From assembly GCA_030619925.1 (NCBI GenBank), contig JAUXAL010000017.1:1-55524 (forward strand): a stretch of DNA of 55,524 nt, written 5' to 3'. The position numbers were made by a program, and so were the translations under genes. The notes below the pieces were generated by a model, which did not search any database, was not told where the DNA came from, and worked only from the letters and a program-made list of their open reading frames with translations. Source of the DNA: Phycisphaerae bacterium (GTDB lineage Bacteria; Planctomycetota; Phycisphaerae; Sedimentisphaerales; Anaerobacaceae). Of the stretch, positions 1 through 8,451 are shown piece after piece; position 1 is the stretch's first letter; every line of letters starts with the position of its first letter.

Positions 1-12
1 CGAGGAAAAGCG

Positions 13-57
13 ACCCAGCAACGCTGGGTTCCGATTGAAACCCGCCGTTGGCGGGTC
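13..57 (+). repeat. Twin-hairpin palindromic repeat, copy 1
   Basis: Two adjacent perfect hairpins. The first has 7-bp arms ACCCAGC/GCTGGGT around the loop AAC (13-29). The second has 7-bp arms ACCCGCC/GGCGGGT around GTT (40-56). The linker contains CCGATTGAA. The same architecture, with other stem words, occurs at 41955-41997 and inside two genes (26392-26434 and 41682-41724). No T-run follows, so it does not look like a terminator. The remaining bases to 143 hold a short repeat of AGGCACTT and the 3' end of the glycan operon. Confidence 0.7.
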
Positions 58-143
58 AAGCTTCTATGACAAGCATCGATACGAGCATCGACAACCTTAA
101 ACGATGGCCATGAACATTTTAGGCACTTAAGGCACTCCAAAAT

Positions 144-1142
144 TTAGGCACTTTCGGACTTCGATTTCTTTGCCGTTACAGCCCAGAACAGTTGATATAT
201 TGCGCCGATAACAGCCATAAATATCACAGCGGAGAACAATATCATTGACATTAGCAGCGCTTGCGATGTTTCTACACCGTAGAGTGCCAAAAATCCCACC
301 AACGTAAATTCTCTGACACCGAGATTAGCCACCGATATCGGCAGTTTTGCCAAAACATATATAATCGCATACAGCCACACAAATACCCCCAGAGGCACGG
401 TTATGTTTGCCGCTTTAGCAGAGAGGAAGTATATGAACACACCAACACCTAAACCGGCTATTACGGTGACAGATGCAATAGTCAGATGGAACTTAGCTCC
501 GGCAGCTTGAAAGGTCGCAATTTGGTCGAGTATCTCTTGGCTTTTTTGGCGTATTTTTGCGGGAAAAGGCCTTAGCAAAAGCCTGAGACCTTTAATAATT
601 TTGCCGCCTGTTCGGCTGTTCAACAACAATAAAGAAATAAGTATTATAGCTGCCAGCAATATTGAGCAGATAGTCGGCAGCAGCCAACGATTTCTTGTGT
701 TAGCTGTAGGATCGGTAACTATTAAAGCAACGAGTCCGAATACCGTCATAACAAACATCATTGACAATTGGTTGTATAACATACTACTGAGAACGTTGCT
801 TGGCTTTCCGGTACCCTTTTTGAGAATATACCACTTTACTCCCGTGCTCAGTACGCCGGGTAAAATCATGCTGTAAAGGCAGGTAACCGCACTTGCACCG
901 AATATTGTGGCAATATCAACCGTGCAGTCTTGTTTTTTCAAAATAAGCTGCATTTTTATTGAGTTAATCCAGAAAAATATTACGGCCAGTATCCAAACGG
1001 CAATCATGAACTGCGGCCTTGCCGTTCTTACAGTTTGCCAGAATTGCTGAAGGTCAATTCGGCTAAAGACCCATACCAGCAATACTGTTGTGATTAGAAT
1101 TCTGATAAGAAGTTTGGCTAATTGTTTAGTGCGAGTGGTCAT
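144..1142 (-). CDS. Flippase-like integral membrane protein (LPG synthase TM / UPF0104 family)
   Basis: Protein of 332 residues with about eight hydrophobic segments, beginning with a basic N-terminus and a first helix around residues 12-28 (LIRILITTVLLVWVF). The family (lysylphosphatidylglycerol synthase TM region, UPF0104) contains membrane proteins linked to lipid or polyprenyl-glycan transport; the soluble aminoacyl-transfer domain of true MprF is absent. It is the last gene of the minus-strand glycan operon, 13 bp after a methyltransferase gene. The likely role, inferred from the neighbouring glycosyltransferases, is handling of a lipid-linked glycan. The family is clear from the hydrophobic pattern and motifs such as SVANLGVREF near residue 275; the substrate is unknown. 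Confidence 0.75.
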   Translation of the reverse strand: MTTRTKQLAKLLIRILITTVLLVWVFSRIDLQQFWQTVRTARPQFMIAVWILAVIFFWINSIKMQLILKKQDCTVDIATIFGASAVTCLYSMILPGVLSTGVKWYILKKGTGKPSNVLSSMLYNQLSMMFVMTVFGLVALIVTDPTANTRNRWLLPTICSILLAAIILISLLLLNSRTGGKIIKGLRLLLRPFPAKIRQKSQEILDQIATFQAAGAKFHLTIASVTVIAGLGVGVFIYFLSAKAANITVPLGVFVWLYAIIYVLAKLPISVANLGVREFTLVGFLALYGVETSQALLMSMILFSAVIFMAVIGAIYQLFWAVTAKKSKSESA

Positions 1143-1155
1143 ATCCTGTTTTGGA

Positions 1156-1866
1156 TTAGGAGGGCTTTTCTGCGAGAATCAGCACCTTTCTTGAAAAGGC
1201 CAGTTGCATTTTGTAGAGCTTGTAAACAACTTTATTATCCGGGAACCACGCATTAAGCGTGCCGAAAGGTAATCGGCCAGCTAAAGCTGAAACGATAAAA
1301 CAAATGAATCCTGTCAGCGGGCCGCTCAAATAGCAGCTCTTTATATTATTGAAGCCGGTACTAACCAGAAGCTGCTTGAGCCTGCGCCGGGTGGTTACAT
1401 AGTTATGAGAGAAATCACAATTAAAAAAGTTGTGCCGCAGGTTCAAATAATCCGGCGAGCATATTACAAGCTTGCCTTTTGGCTTTAATACTTCTCTTAT
1501 TTGCCCGGCGAGCTGCAGCGCATCCTGCATACTGTTCATATGCTCCATTACATTTATCATCACCACAACATCAAATTCTTTTTCCAAGTCAGGCAGCGGA
1601 GGCACCATTGTACGAACAACATTGGCCCCTCTTTTCTCAAGGGAAGCCGCCATTTGTTCGTTTGGTTCGACAGCAGAGTATTCGATACCTTTCTTAAGGC
1701 AAATATCAGCAAAGACACCCCGACCCGGTCCTATTTCCAGGATGCGGTGGCCCGGCTCTATTTTGGCGTATTTAAAGATTTTTCCAGAGAATACCTCGGT
1801 AATCCAACTGCCTATACCGGTGGGACTGTCCTGGTGAAAGTGGTCATAAAAATATTCTTTTGCCAT
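1156..1866 (-). CDS. Class I SAM-dependent methyltransferase
   Basis: Protein of 236 residues with a class I Rossmann methyltransferase core. Motif I is ILEIGPGRGVFADIC near residues 42-56, followed by an acidic residue after strand 2 (AVEPNEQ) and a VVVMINVMEHM segment like the Methyltransf_11/23 families. It lies between the flippase-like gene and a second methyltransferase, with gaps of 13 and 23 bp, so it is co-transcribed with glycan genes. A role in methylating a sugar or lipid-linked glycan intermediate is inferred from context only. The C-terminal third has a hydrophobic stretch (TGFICFIVSALAGRL) that could bind the membrane. Confidence 0.8.
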   Translation of the reverse strand: MAKEYFYDHFHQDSPTGIGSWITEVFSGKIFKYAKIEPGHRILEIGPGRGVFADICLKKGIEYSAVEPNEQMAASLEKRGANVVRTMVPPLPDLEKEFDVVVMINVMEHMNSMQDALQLAGQIREVLKPKGKLVICSPDYLNLRHNFFNCDFSHNYVTTRRRLKQLLVSTGFNNIKSCYLSGPLTGFICFIVSALAGRLPFGTLNAWFPDNKVVYKLYKMQLAFSRKVLILAEKPS

Positions 1867-1889
1867 AAGAATATACCTCGAACAAGCTG

Positions 1890-2876
1890 TTATGCGCCAT
1901 TAGCTGATTCGCCGCTTACTTTTATTGCACAGACTACCATTATATCCGATTTCTTTAGTAACGATACCGATATTGTCCATGGTAAGAACAGTATCCATAA
2001 TAGAAAAGAATGCCTGAGCCGGTTGCGATATTTTGGATTGATGTTATCCCCGTATAATAAGTATTGTAACGAACCCAGCAGGCCCCATGGAGTTTTGTCG
2101 TATATTATTCTTGTAACCACAAGGCCGTGATTCTCTAACAGCCTTGTAATTGCGCGGGGTGTCCAAATACATAGATGACGTGGGCAATCAAGGTGATACC
2201 ATTTGTCCTTGAAGTGTTTGGCATTGAAACTATTAAAATTTGGGACGCCAATAATGCAATACCCATTATGTTTCAACAAACTGCTCATTCTTGAAACCGT
2301 TGCATGAGGGTCAGATATATGTTCTAAGTACCACCAGGCTGTGATTATGTCAAAATGAGCTGCTGGAAACGGAGCTTCCGTAATAGTGCCCTTGAATATA
2401 TCCAGGCCAAAAGAGCTTTTTGCCTGTCTTCCAGCAGTTTCGGATATATCTACTCCATAGACCTCACAGCCCTTGTCGGTCCTGACAGTGTTCAGGAATG
2501 ACCCTGTACCACAGCCGACATCCAAGATTCGGCTATTTTGGTCGAGCTTGCGATAAATGGTTTTGGCAATTTTTACGTTCATCAGGTATTTCAGGAAGTG
2601 CCCGATAACGGGTATTTTCATAATTTGATTTTGCAATGAACGGATTCTGGAACCTGTCTTTTTTCCTGTCGTGGTATGTGGGGCATAATCGGCAGGATAA
2701 AGTTTTTCTGTGTCTTCCGGCACTACCTGTGGGTTCATGTAGACAAGGCCGCATTCCTTGCACTGTACGTAGGTGAATATATCTCCGATTCCATGTAAAC
2801 GGTCCCTCGCGTCGAAGAGGAAAGTTGAATCCGTGCTGCTGCATAAATTGCATGGGATTTTTTGTGTTCTAATCAT
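1890..2876 (-). CDS. Methyltransferase with N-terminal zinc-ribbon-like Cys4 motif
   Basis: Protein of 328 residues. The N-terminus carries CNLC (residues 9-12) and CKEC (39-42), a putative zinc site seen in many methyltransferases of polysaccharide clusters. A class I SAM fold follows, with motif I ILDVGCGTGSFL near residue 117 and a WWYLEHISDP post-motif segment. The C-terminus has a hydrophobic run (FLLWILFLPWTISVSLL). It probably methylates a sugar or lipid carrier in the pathway of the surrounding glycosyltransferases; the acceptor cannot be predicted. It starts 41 bp after the stop of the upstream GT2 gene. Confidence 0.8.
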   Translation of the reverse strand: MIRTQKIPCNLCSSTDSTFLFDARDRLHGIGDIFTYVQCKECGLVYMNPQVVPEDTEKLYPADYAPHTTTGKKTGSRIRSLQNQIMKIPVIGHFLKYLMNVKIAKTIYRKLDQNSRILDVGCGTGSFLNTVRTDKGCEVYGVDISETAGRQAKSSFGLDIFKGTITEAPFPAAHFDIITAWWYLEHISDPHATVSRMSSLLKHNGYCIIGVPNFNSFNAKHFKDKWYHLDCPRHLCIWTPRAITRLLENHGLVVTRIIYDKTPWGLLGSLQYLLYGDNINPKYRNRLRHSFLLWILFLPWTISVSLLKKSDIMVVCAIKVSGESANGA

Positions 2877-2916
2877 ATCTGTTTTCGCGAAAGGCCAAGT
2901 TGGACATAAAAACCGT

Positions 2917-3858
2917 TTACCACGGCAGCTTTTTAGACCTTACATAACGATGCAACTTTACTACGAGGTTTTTTGCCGGGAGGCAAGTCAAAATCAATCC
3001 TCCCCAGTTCTCGAAAGAACGAGGATATACTTTAACTGCCTTGCAATAATATTTTCTGGCCCGCTTAATATTACCATCGGCAGCGAGCCAAAATCCTGTA
3101 AGAAAGTAAGATCTTGAAAATCGTTTCACTATTTTCTTTCCGATTTTGGCTTGTAATTGGGGATACTTCCGCAGAATCCTTTTTATCGCCATTCTTGTTT
3201 TGGCATAGTTCTTCACCTTATTTGCATTTTTGGAAGTACTGGTTTGATGTCTTCGCCAGCAGCCCTGTGGTTCAGGGTCGTAGTAAACTTTGCTTAAATG
3301 GGCAACTTCTATCCACTTCATATAATCGCTGATTGGGCCGGGCTTTTCAAAAGGCCCCGTTTTTTTGAGCACTTCTGCGCGCACCATTACCGTTATCATC
3401 GGGGTAAAACAGTAGTGCATCACAAGCATCTCCGCCACGTCGCCCGGCACAACAGGATACACATCGCTGAATTTTCCGATTCGGCTGCCTTTCGAGTCAA
3501 TAATCAAAGCGTCGGCAAACACCAATCCCAGCTCCGGGTCGCCGTCGAGTGCGGCAACCTGTTTGGTAAATCTATCAAGCAAAACTACATCATCACTATC
3601 TACGAAACAAATATATTCGCCCTTTGCCAAACCTAAACCTCGGTTTCGGGTGGCGACCACGCCCTGATTTTCCTGGGTAAAAATCTGAGCTCTGGACGGA
3701 AAATTTTTCACTACCTCAACAGTCTTATCAGTACTGCCATCGTCAACAACTATAATTTCAAAATCCTGAAAAGTTTGCTTTTCAAGACTTTTCAACGTCT
3801 CGGCGATATAGTCCTGATGATTATAAGATGCTATTATTACCGACAGTTTTGGTTTCAC
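2917..3858 (-). CDS. Family 2 glycosyltransferase (GT-A fold)
   Basis: Protein of 313 residues. The N-terminal GT2 domain begins LSVIIASYNHQDYIAETL, followed by the nucleotide-binding DDGSTD segment near residue 40 and the metal-binding YICFVDSDD near residue 83. It should transfer a sugar from an NDP-sugar to a glycan or lipid acceptor in the cytoplasm. There are no obvious membrane helices. The C-terminal region has TPR-like sequence (ADGNIKRARKYYCKAVKVYP). It is the middle gene of the operon, 13 bp downstream of the GT4 gene. Confidence 0.88.
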   Translation of the reverse strand: MKPKLSVIIASYNHQDYIAETLKSLEKQTFQDFEIIVVDDGSTDKTVEVVKNFPSRAQIFTQENQGVVATRNRGLGLAKGEYICFVDSDDVVLLDRFTKQVAALDGDPELGLVFADALIIDSKGSRIGKFSDVYPVVPGDVAEMLVMHYCFTPMITVMVRAEVLKKTGPFEKPGPISDYMKWIEVAHLSKVYYDPEPQGCWRRHQTSTSKNANKVKNYAKTRMAIKRILRKYPQLQAKIGKKIVKRFSRSYFLTGFWLAADGNIKRARKYYCKAVKVYPRSFENWGGLILTCLPAKNLVVKLHRYVRSKKLPW

Positions 3859-3871
3859 TGCCAGGTCTCCA

Positions 3872-5011
3872 TCAATTCAGTATTTTGTGGTATTGTTCTA
3901 CATAGCTTAAAGCCACTTTATTCCAACCAAATTTCTCCGCCTGCCTTCTTGCTGCGATGGACATTTGTTTGTGAGCCTGCCGGTCATCAGCTAATTCTCT
4001 TACCGCTTTGGCAATTTGTTCGGCGTTTGCCTGTTCGACTACAAGGCCGTTATCGGCTATCAATTCTTCGGTGCCCTCGCAGCGAGTGGTAATTATCGGC
4101 AGACCGGAGGCCATCGCCTCGAGCATCGCATTACTCATACCTTCGTGCGCGCTGCTCATAACAAAAATATGATTGTCGCGATAAAGCTGCGGCATCCGCT
4201 CAGCAGGAACTGCCCCCATAAAAGCAACGCTGTCAGCGATGTTTAATTGGTCCGCTAATCTTCGGAGCGGTTCCATAAGGTTTCCGTGACCTGCAATATT
4301 GAGCTGGACATCAAGACCGAGCTCCTTTGCCCGGGCAACGGCCCCGATAAGCAAATCTATTCTTTTTCTGCTGATAAGTCTGCAAACCGTAAGCGCCTGT
4401 ATCGGCTTTGTGAGAGTCTGTTTTTCCGAGGGGTGAAATTTTTCCGTGTCAACACCATTGGGTATTACTCTGATATCGAGAGCAGGCATGAACTCCAGCG
4501 CGAGCTTTCGCAAGCCGTTACTGTTGGCCACTACCAGCGCAGCGCCGGACCAAATCCTGCGGAAAAGACCTGCCATCAGCTTATAATCCAGGCCTAAACG
4601 AATATTATAGCCGGGAACATCCGAGCCCCGCAGCGAGATAATGTAGGGCAATTTATCTGCGCTTCGGCGGCACAACCACCCGGTTGGAAAGCCAAAAAAT
4701 GCGTGAACTAAATCATAATTATTCTCTCGCAAAAGTCTGCGGTAACGGAATCGGGCTTTGAAGAGCCATTCGAGCACCTCGGCCTTGCGCCAGAAATGCA
4801 GGTTCTTCTTATGGATACCGACTTTGTAAATAGTGATATTTTCGGAAAAGCTTTCCTTTGAAAAACCCGGCTTCGGTGCTGAAGTCAGTACATCGGCACT
4901 CAACTCGCTGTTGCCGGCGTATTGCCTCAGGAGAGATAGATGTGCGTTAGCCGCTCCACCGCCGATGGGTGGAAATTCGTAGTTGAGCATAAGCAGGTTT
5001 AGTTTCGACAC
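3872..5011 (-). CDS. Family 4 glycosyltransferase (GT-B fold)
   Basis: Protein of about 379 residues. The N-terminus has the acceptor-side glycine loop (NYEFPPIGGGAANAH), and the C-terminal donor domain has the retaining GT4 EX7E region, EGMSNAMLEAMASGLP. Retaining sugar transfer from an NDP-sugar is expected. I chose the GTG at 5009-5011 (product starting MSKLNLLMLNYEF). An in-frame GTG at 5030-5032 would add seven residues but lies inside a palindromic element. No strong ribosome binding site decides between them. The upstream gap is filled by nested palindromes (5023-5104). Confidence 0.85.
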   Translation of the reverse strand: MSKLNLLMLNYEFPPIGGGAANAHLSLLRQYAGNSELSADVLTSAPKPGFSKESFSENITIYKVGIHKKNLHFWRKAEVLEWLFKARFRYRRLLRENNYDLVHAFFGFPTGWLCRRSADKLPYIISLRGSDVPGYNIRLGLDYKLMAGLFRRIWSGAALVVANSNGLRKLALEFMPALDIRVIPNGVDTEKFHPSEKQTLTKPIQALTVCRLISRKRIDLLIGAVARAKELGLDVQLNIAGHGNLMEPLRRLADQLNIADSVAFMGAVPAERMPQLYRDNHIFVMSSAHEGMSNAMLEAMASGLPIITTRCEGTEELIADNGLVVEQANAEQIAKAVRELADDRQAHKQMSIAARRQAEKFGWNKVALSYVEQYHKILN

Positions 5012-5022
5012 AACTATTGCCC

Positions 5023-5104
5023 AAGACCCCACGCAAGGGTTCCCGCAAGGCGGGGTCCCAAATGTGGGGCTAAATATTTAGCCCCGCCTTTTAGGCGGGG
5101 TCTT
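5023..5104. repeat. Nested palindromic element between gt39-like and gt4 genes
   Basis: Outer arms AAGACCCC (5023-5030) and GGGGTCTT (5097-5104) enclose several hairpins. One is a 23-bp unit at 5037-5059 (GGGTTCCCGC...GCGGGGTCCC) that is repeated exactly at 8258-8280. Another is the perfect 20-bp palindrome at 5066-5085 (GGGGCTAAATATTTAGCCCC). A third is CCCGCC-TTTTA-GGCGGG, which competes with it. If the whole element folds, the shape is a closed multi-arm junction. It overlaps the last codons and stop of the GT39-like gene. Confidence 0.8.
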
Positions 5105-6971
5105 CCGATGTGGAACTCTTCAGTTCAAGCAAAACTTGCTGGCCGAACGCCCGAACGGGAACGACTCGATAGTTTTTCATAACAAATTCTCTAAACGGTC
5201 TCATTGCCCTAAAACGCCCAGCCTCATCAGGGTCAACGTTTTTGGTAAGCCATTCGGCGTAGGCCTTATCCGGTTCAGTGGTTTGAATACTCTGGTTTTT
5301 CAAAATCTGGTACTGCATAATGGGCCAGAGTTCCAGAGGCGGCCTGCCATCATATGGAAAATGTATGTTATGGGTATCGACAACAAATTTCGGCGGTTCG
5401 CGCTCGAATTCGGCCAGCAGTCCGGCAACCATCTCTGCCAGCTCATCCGGCGGTGTTATGTGCATCGTGCTGGTGAAAGCACGGGCCGCGGGTGATAGTC
5501 GCTGGGCTTTAACGTATATGCCGGGCACCCATCCCCAAACGTAAATCTTATCTGTTGGCTCAGAATGTGTGCGGATATATTCGCCTACTACTTCCCAGGC
5601 GCCCTTCTGGTTTTTCTTTCGACGCTGAGAAATTTCGTCGAGTTTTTGAGCGTAACCTCTTCGTTTTTCGCCGTAGCTTATGCCGCTATGCGGGCTTTTT
5701 TCTATGCCGAAAAATATATGCCATGACATAATTATCATACAAACAAAACTTGCCGTGCCAATCAGCGCCCATCTGCCCTTATAGGCGCTTTTGGAAAACT
5801 TATCGCAGTACACCGCTATCAAATATCCGCCCAGCATCGCAGCCGAGGCGTTTAACGGCAGATAATACTGCTCATAAGAATGTGGACTTATCCAGACAAG
5901 TGCCATATCCAGCAGCCACCAGGCCGCAAACAGCAGCACGAAACGGTCGTAGCGATTTGCGATTTTTAAGCGCAGGAGCATACGCCCCATTCTCGCGGCG
6001 AGTGCACCGGTCGCCAGAGCAATAGGCAGTATGAGTGAGCCGTAGTATCGTAATACGATGGGCCATTGCTGTGAAAAGGATACGAGTTTTCGGCTTCCGG
6101 AAATATAATCGGTTGCCGCTTTTGCCGGCTCACTATCTGCGCCGGCCGGCAGTAACTTGCCCAGCGTCTGCCACAGAAACGAATAAGGCAAACTCATTTG
6201 TACATTCCAGGCAATTATCCACACATACAAAGGCGCAATCGCCGCTGCTGCGCCAGCCAACAGTAACAGGATGTCCAGACCTGTTTGCTTCAGTGTTCTG
6301 TTTTTCAACAACGGCTGGAGCACAACAAATAAGCCGATTGCTCCAATCGCCGAGACCCCCGTTTGCTTAAACAGCGGCGCCCAACTGACAAAGGCCCCGG
6401 CCAGGAACGCATACCACCATCTGCCGCCGAGCTGATACAAAACAAAACAGCTTATCCCCATCACCATAAAGGCGATCATATATTGCTCTTTGACGTTGCC
6501 GAATTTGGCGATTAACGGGGCGGAGAGGTAAACCGAAGCGACAATGACACACACAGCGGCGGGCAGTGTGCCGAAGAGCTTTCGCGCCGCGACAAACATA
6601 AGCAGCAGTGCGGCCGCCTGGAGGATTGTCTGGGCCAGTTTCGGCCCGGTTTCATTGAAGCCGCACAACCATACGCCCAACATATTGACCAGAAGCGTCC
6701 CCAACTGGGCGCTGGGCTTTTCCTCCACGCCGATTTCGGCACCGTCGAGTATGTGTTTGGCTGAATAGACGTATGCCCCGCTGTCATAAGGGCCGGGAGA
6801 GTTGAACTCAAAGTATTTTCCAAGTCCGAACGGTATCGCCGCCGTAAGCGCTATTATTGCAAGGACAATTAACTTCTTGTTGGTTTGAAGTGTAGCAAGG
6901 ACAGCGGATTCTTTTTTTTGTGGTCTTGCATGTTTTTTTGGCAGCTTTCTCTTTCGGGCAGCCTTTTTCAT
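5091..6971 (-). CDS. GT39/ArnT-like polytopic membrane glycosyltransferase
   Basis: Protein of 626 residues. A strongly basic N-terminus (KKAARKRKLPKKH) precedes the first membrane helix (IVLAIIALTAAIPFGLGKYF). An acidic loop follows (SPGPYDSGAYVYSAKHIL), as in dolichyl-phosphate-mannose- or ArnT-type enzymes, then many helices to about residue 430 and a soluble C-terminal domain. It should transfer a sugar from a polyprenyl-phosphate donor on the outer face of the membrane. The ATG at 6971 overlaps the TGA of the upstream GT2 gene by 4 bp (ATGA), so the two are translationally coupled; the GT2 partner probably makes the lipid-linked donor. The last codons lie inside a palindromic repeat. Confidence 0.8.
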   Translation of the reverse strand: MKKAARKRKLPKKHARPQKKESAVLATLQTNKKLIVLAIIALTAAIPFGLGKYFEFNSPGPYDSGAYVYSAKHILDGAEIGVEEKPSAQLGTLLVNMLGVWLCGFNETGPKLAQTILQAAALLLMFVAARKLFGTLPAAVCVIVASVYLSAPLIAKFGNVKEQYMIAFMVMGISCFVLYQLGGRWWYAFLAGAFVSWAPLFKQTGVSAIGAIGLFVVLQPLLKNRTLKQTGLDILLLLAGAAAAIAPLYVWIIAWNVQMSLPYSFLWQTLGKLLPAGADSEPAKAATDYISGSRKLVSFSQQWPIVLRYYGSLILPIALATGALAARMGRMLLRLKIANRYDRFVLLFAAWWLLDMALVWISPHSYEQYYLPLNASAAMLGGYLIAVYCDKFSKSAYKGRWALIGTASFVCMIIMSWHIFFGIEKSPHSGISYGEKRRGYAQKLDEISQRRKKNQKGAWEVVGEYIRTHSEPTDKIYVWGWVPGIYVKAQRLSPAARAFTSTMHITPPDELAEMVAGLLAEFEREPPKFVVDTHNIHFPYDGRPPLELWPIMQYQILKNQSIQTTEPDKAYAEWLTKNVDPDEAGRFRAMRPFREFVMKNYRVVPVRAFGQQVLLELKSSTSEDPA

Positions 6972-7963
6972 TTCTTGTCTCCAACGTGGTCGGTGGGGCA
7001 CCCGGATGATTCGAGGATCTCTTTGATGACGTAAGTTGGGCGATCCTGTGATTCGTGGTATGTCCGGACTAAAAGCTCAGCAAGCAGACCCATGAGAATG
7101 AACTGAATGGTGGTAGTAATCAACAAGGCCGTTAGAATCAATAGCGGGTTTCTGTTCATCGAAAGATGCTGGGCAGAGATGAATTTTTGATAGAGTACTG
7201 CCAAGCCGGAGACAAGCGCCGCGAGCGCACTTGCCAGTCCCAGGCCGCCAAAGATATAGATCGGCTTGGTGGAAAATGAGCCGAGGAACTTAACCGTAAT
7301 AAGGTCTAATATCACTTTGAATGTTCGTCCCAGGCCGTACTTGGCGGCCCCGGCAGTTCTGGGTCTGTGGTTGACTACCATTTCGGCGATTCTGGCCCCG
7401 CTCCAGCTTGCCAAGGCGGGGATAAAGCGGTGCATTTCACCGTACAATTTTGTTTCGGCCAGGACCTCTCTGCGGTAGGCTTTAAGTGTACAGCCGAAAT
7501 CGTGGAGTTTGACGCCCGTGATTTTGGCAATCAGCCAATTAGCGATTTTAGAAGGCAATAGTCTGGTGATGGCATTATCGTGTCTTTTTTTTCTCCAGCC
7601 GCTTACGACATCGAAACCCTCGTCGAGTTTGGCAAGGAGCAAAGGTATATCTGCAGGGTCGTTTTGTAAGTCGGAGTCAATCGCGACAATAATTTTTCCT
7701 TGTGCGTGAGTGAAGCCGGCGCTAAGTGCCGCAGTTTGGCCAAAGTTTTTACGAAAGCAAATGACCCGAACTCTGCGGTCAGCCTTTTGCAAACGAGTTA
7801 ACACGGCCAAGCTATTATCAGTGCTGCCGTCATCGACAAATATTATTTCGTAGTTGAATTTGTCTGTTAAAGTCTGCGTGATTTGTTCATAAAGTGGGTC
7901 GATGTTATCGGCCTCATTGAAGCACGGCGCAACTATCGAAACTTCGGGGTTTTGTTCCTTCAT
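6968..7963 (-). CDS. Polyprenyl-phosphate glycosyltransferase (GT2, DPM1/ArnC-like)
   Basis: Protein of 331 residues and first gene of the operon. The GT2 domain opens VSIVAPCFNEADNI, with FVDDGSTDNSL near residue 42 and IVAIDSDLQNDP near residue 91. These match the bactoprenol/dolichyl-phosphate sugar synthase group. Two C-terminal membrane helices (about residues 230-255 and 270-295) anchor it. The expected product is a polyprenyl-phosphate sugar for the GT39-like enzyme encoded next, with which it overlaps by 4 bp. A sigma70-like promoter candidate lies 25-53 bp upstream of the ATG. Confidence 0.88.
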   Translation of the reverse strand: MKEQNPEVSIVAPCFNEADNIDPLYEQITQTLTDKFNYEIIFVDDGSTDNSLAVLTRLQKADRRVRVICFRKNFGQTAALSAGFTHAQGKIIVAIDSDLQNDPADIPLLLAKLDEGFDVVSGWRKKRHDNAITRLLPSKIANWLIAKITGVKLHDFGCTLKAYRREVLAETKLYGEMHRFIPALASWSGARIAEMVVNHRPRTAGAAKYGLGRTFKVILDLITVKFLGSFSTKPIYIFGGLGLASALAALVSGLAVLYQKFISAQHLSMNRNPLLILTALLITTTIQFILMGLLAELLVRTYHESQDRPTYVIKEILESSGCPTDHVGDKK

Positions 7964-7987
7964 AGTTTGCTTCCTATACTAATTGCT

Positions 7988-8016
7988 ACTATAATAGTTA
8001 AGATATCGGCTGTAAA
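7988..8016 (-). promoter_or_regulatory. Candidate sigma70-type promoter for the glycan operon
   Basis: On the minus strand TTTACA (8011-8016) is followed after exactly 17 bp by TATAGT (7988-7993). The start codon of the first operon gene is about 25 bp downstream. Placement and spacing fit; the -35 deviates by one base and the -10 by two from consensus. Confidence 0.45.
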
Positions 8017-8451
8017 GCCGTAGCTGAGTAGTTAAAAGGGCCCCCATTTTGCAACTTATGACAAAATAGCACCGTAAGGCGTCCCGAAGGGAGACCCAAA
8101 TCGGACTTCGGCGAGACTTCGGCGAGCTCAGTCGAGTCGCTCAGTCGAGCCGGCGCCGCCGGCCCGTTGTGCCCCGCACCTATTGAGCGGAAAAATCCTT
8201 GCTTACCCCGTTAGAAATTGCTATAATAGCGGAATGGCAGGCTTTTAGTGGTGATTTGGGTTCCCGCAAGGCGGGGTCCCTCTAACGGGGCTTAAGAATG
8301 CCCTTTTTGTTAGAATGCGTGTTAGCACGAGAATCGATCGAGAATTGATAGGGCTGTAAACCACGTGGGGTTCACAGCCATAAACCCGACGTGGTTTAGA
8401 GTTCCCAAACGCGAGAAAAAGCGTTTGAGGGCCCCGATTGGAGATGGAAAT
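8017..8451. other. Intergenic repeat-rich region between divergent operons
   Basis: No gene is seen. The region holds tandem duplications (GACTTCGGCGA twice and CTCAGTCGAG twice, about 8104-8150), the palindrome GCCGGCGCCGCCGGC (8149-8163), and a nested palindrome with arms CCCCGTTAGA (8206-8215) and TCTAACGGGG (8281-8290). Inside the last lies an exact copy (8258-8280) of the 23-bp unit from 5037-5059. An inverted repeat with arms TAAACCACGT/ACGTGGTTTA spans about 8357-8398. The promoter of the plus-strand genes was not recognised. Confidence 0.75.

Noticed and set aside
13-57. A tRNA or an intrinsic terminator
   Set aside because: The GGTTCCGATTGAAACC stretch recalls a T-arm, but there is no cloverleaf, acceptor stem or anticodon arm, and no T-run follows the hairpins.
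1472-2130. Long plus-strand open frames opposite the methyltransferase genes
   Set aside because: They run antisense to clear enzyme genes, share their codon periodicity as shadows, and have no ribosome binding site.
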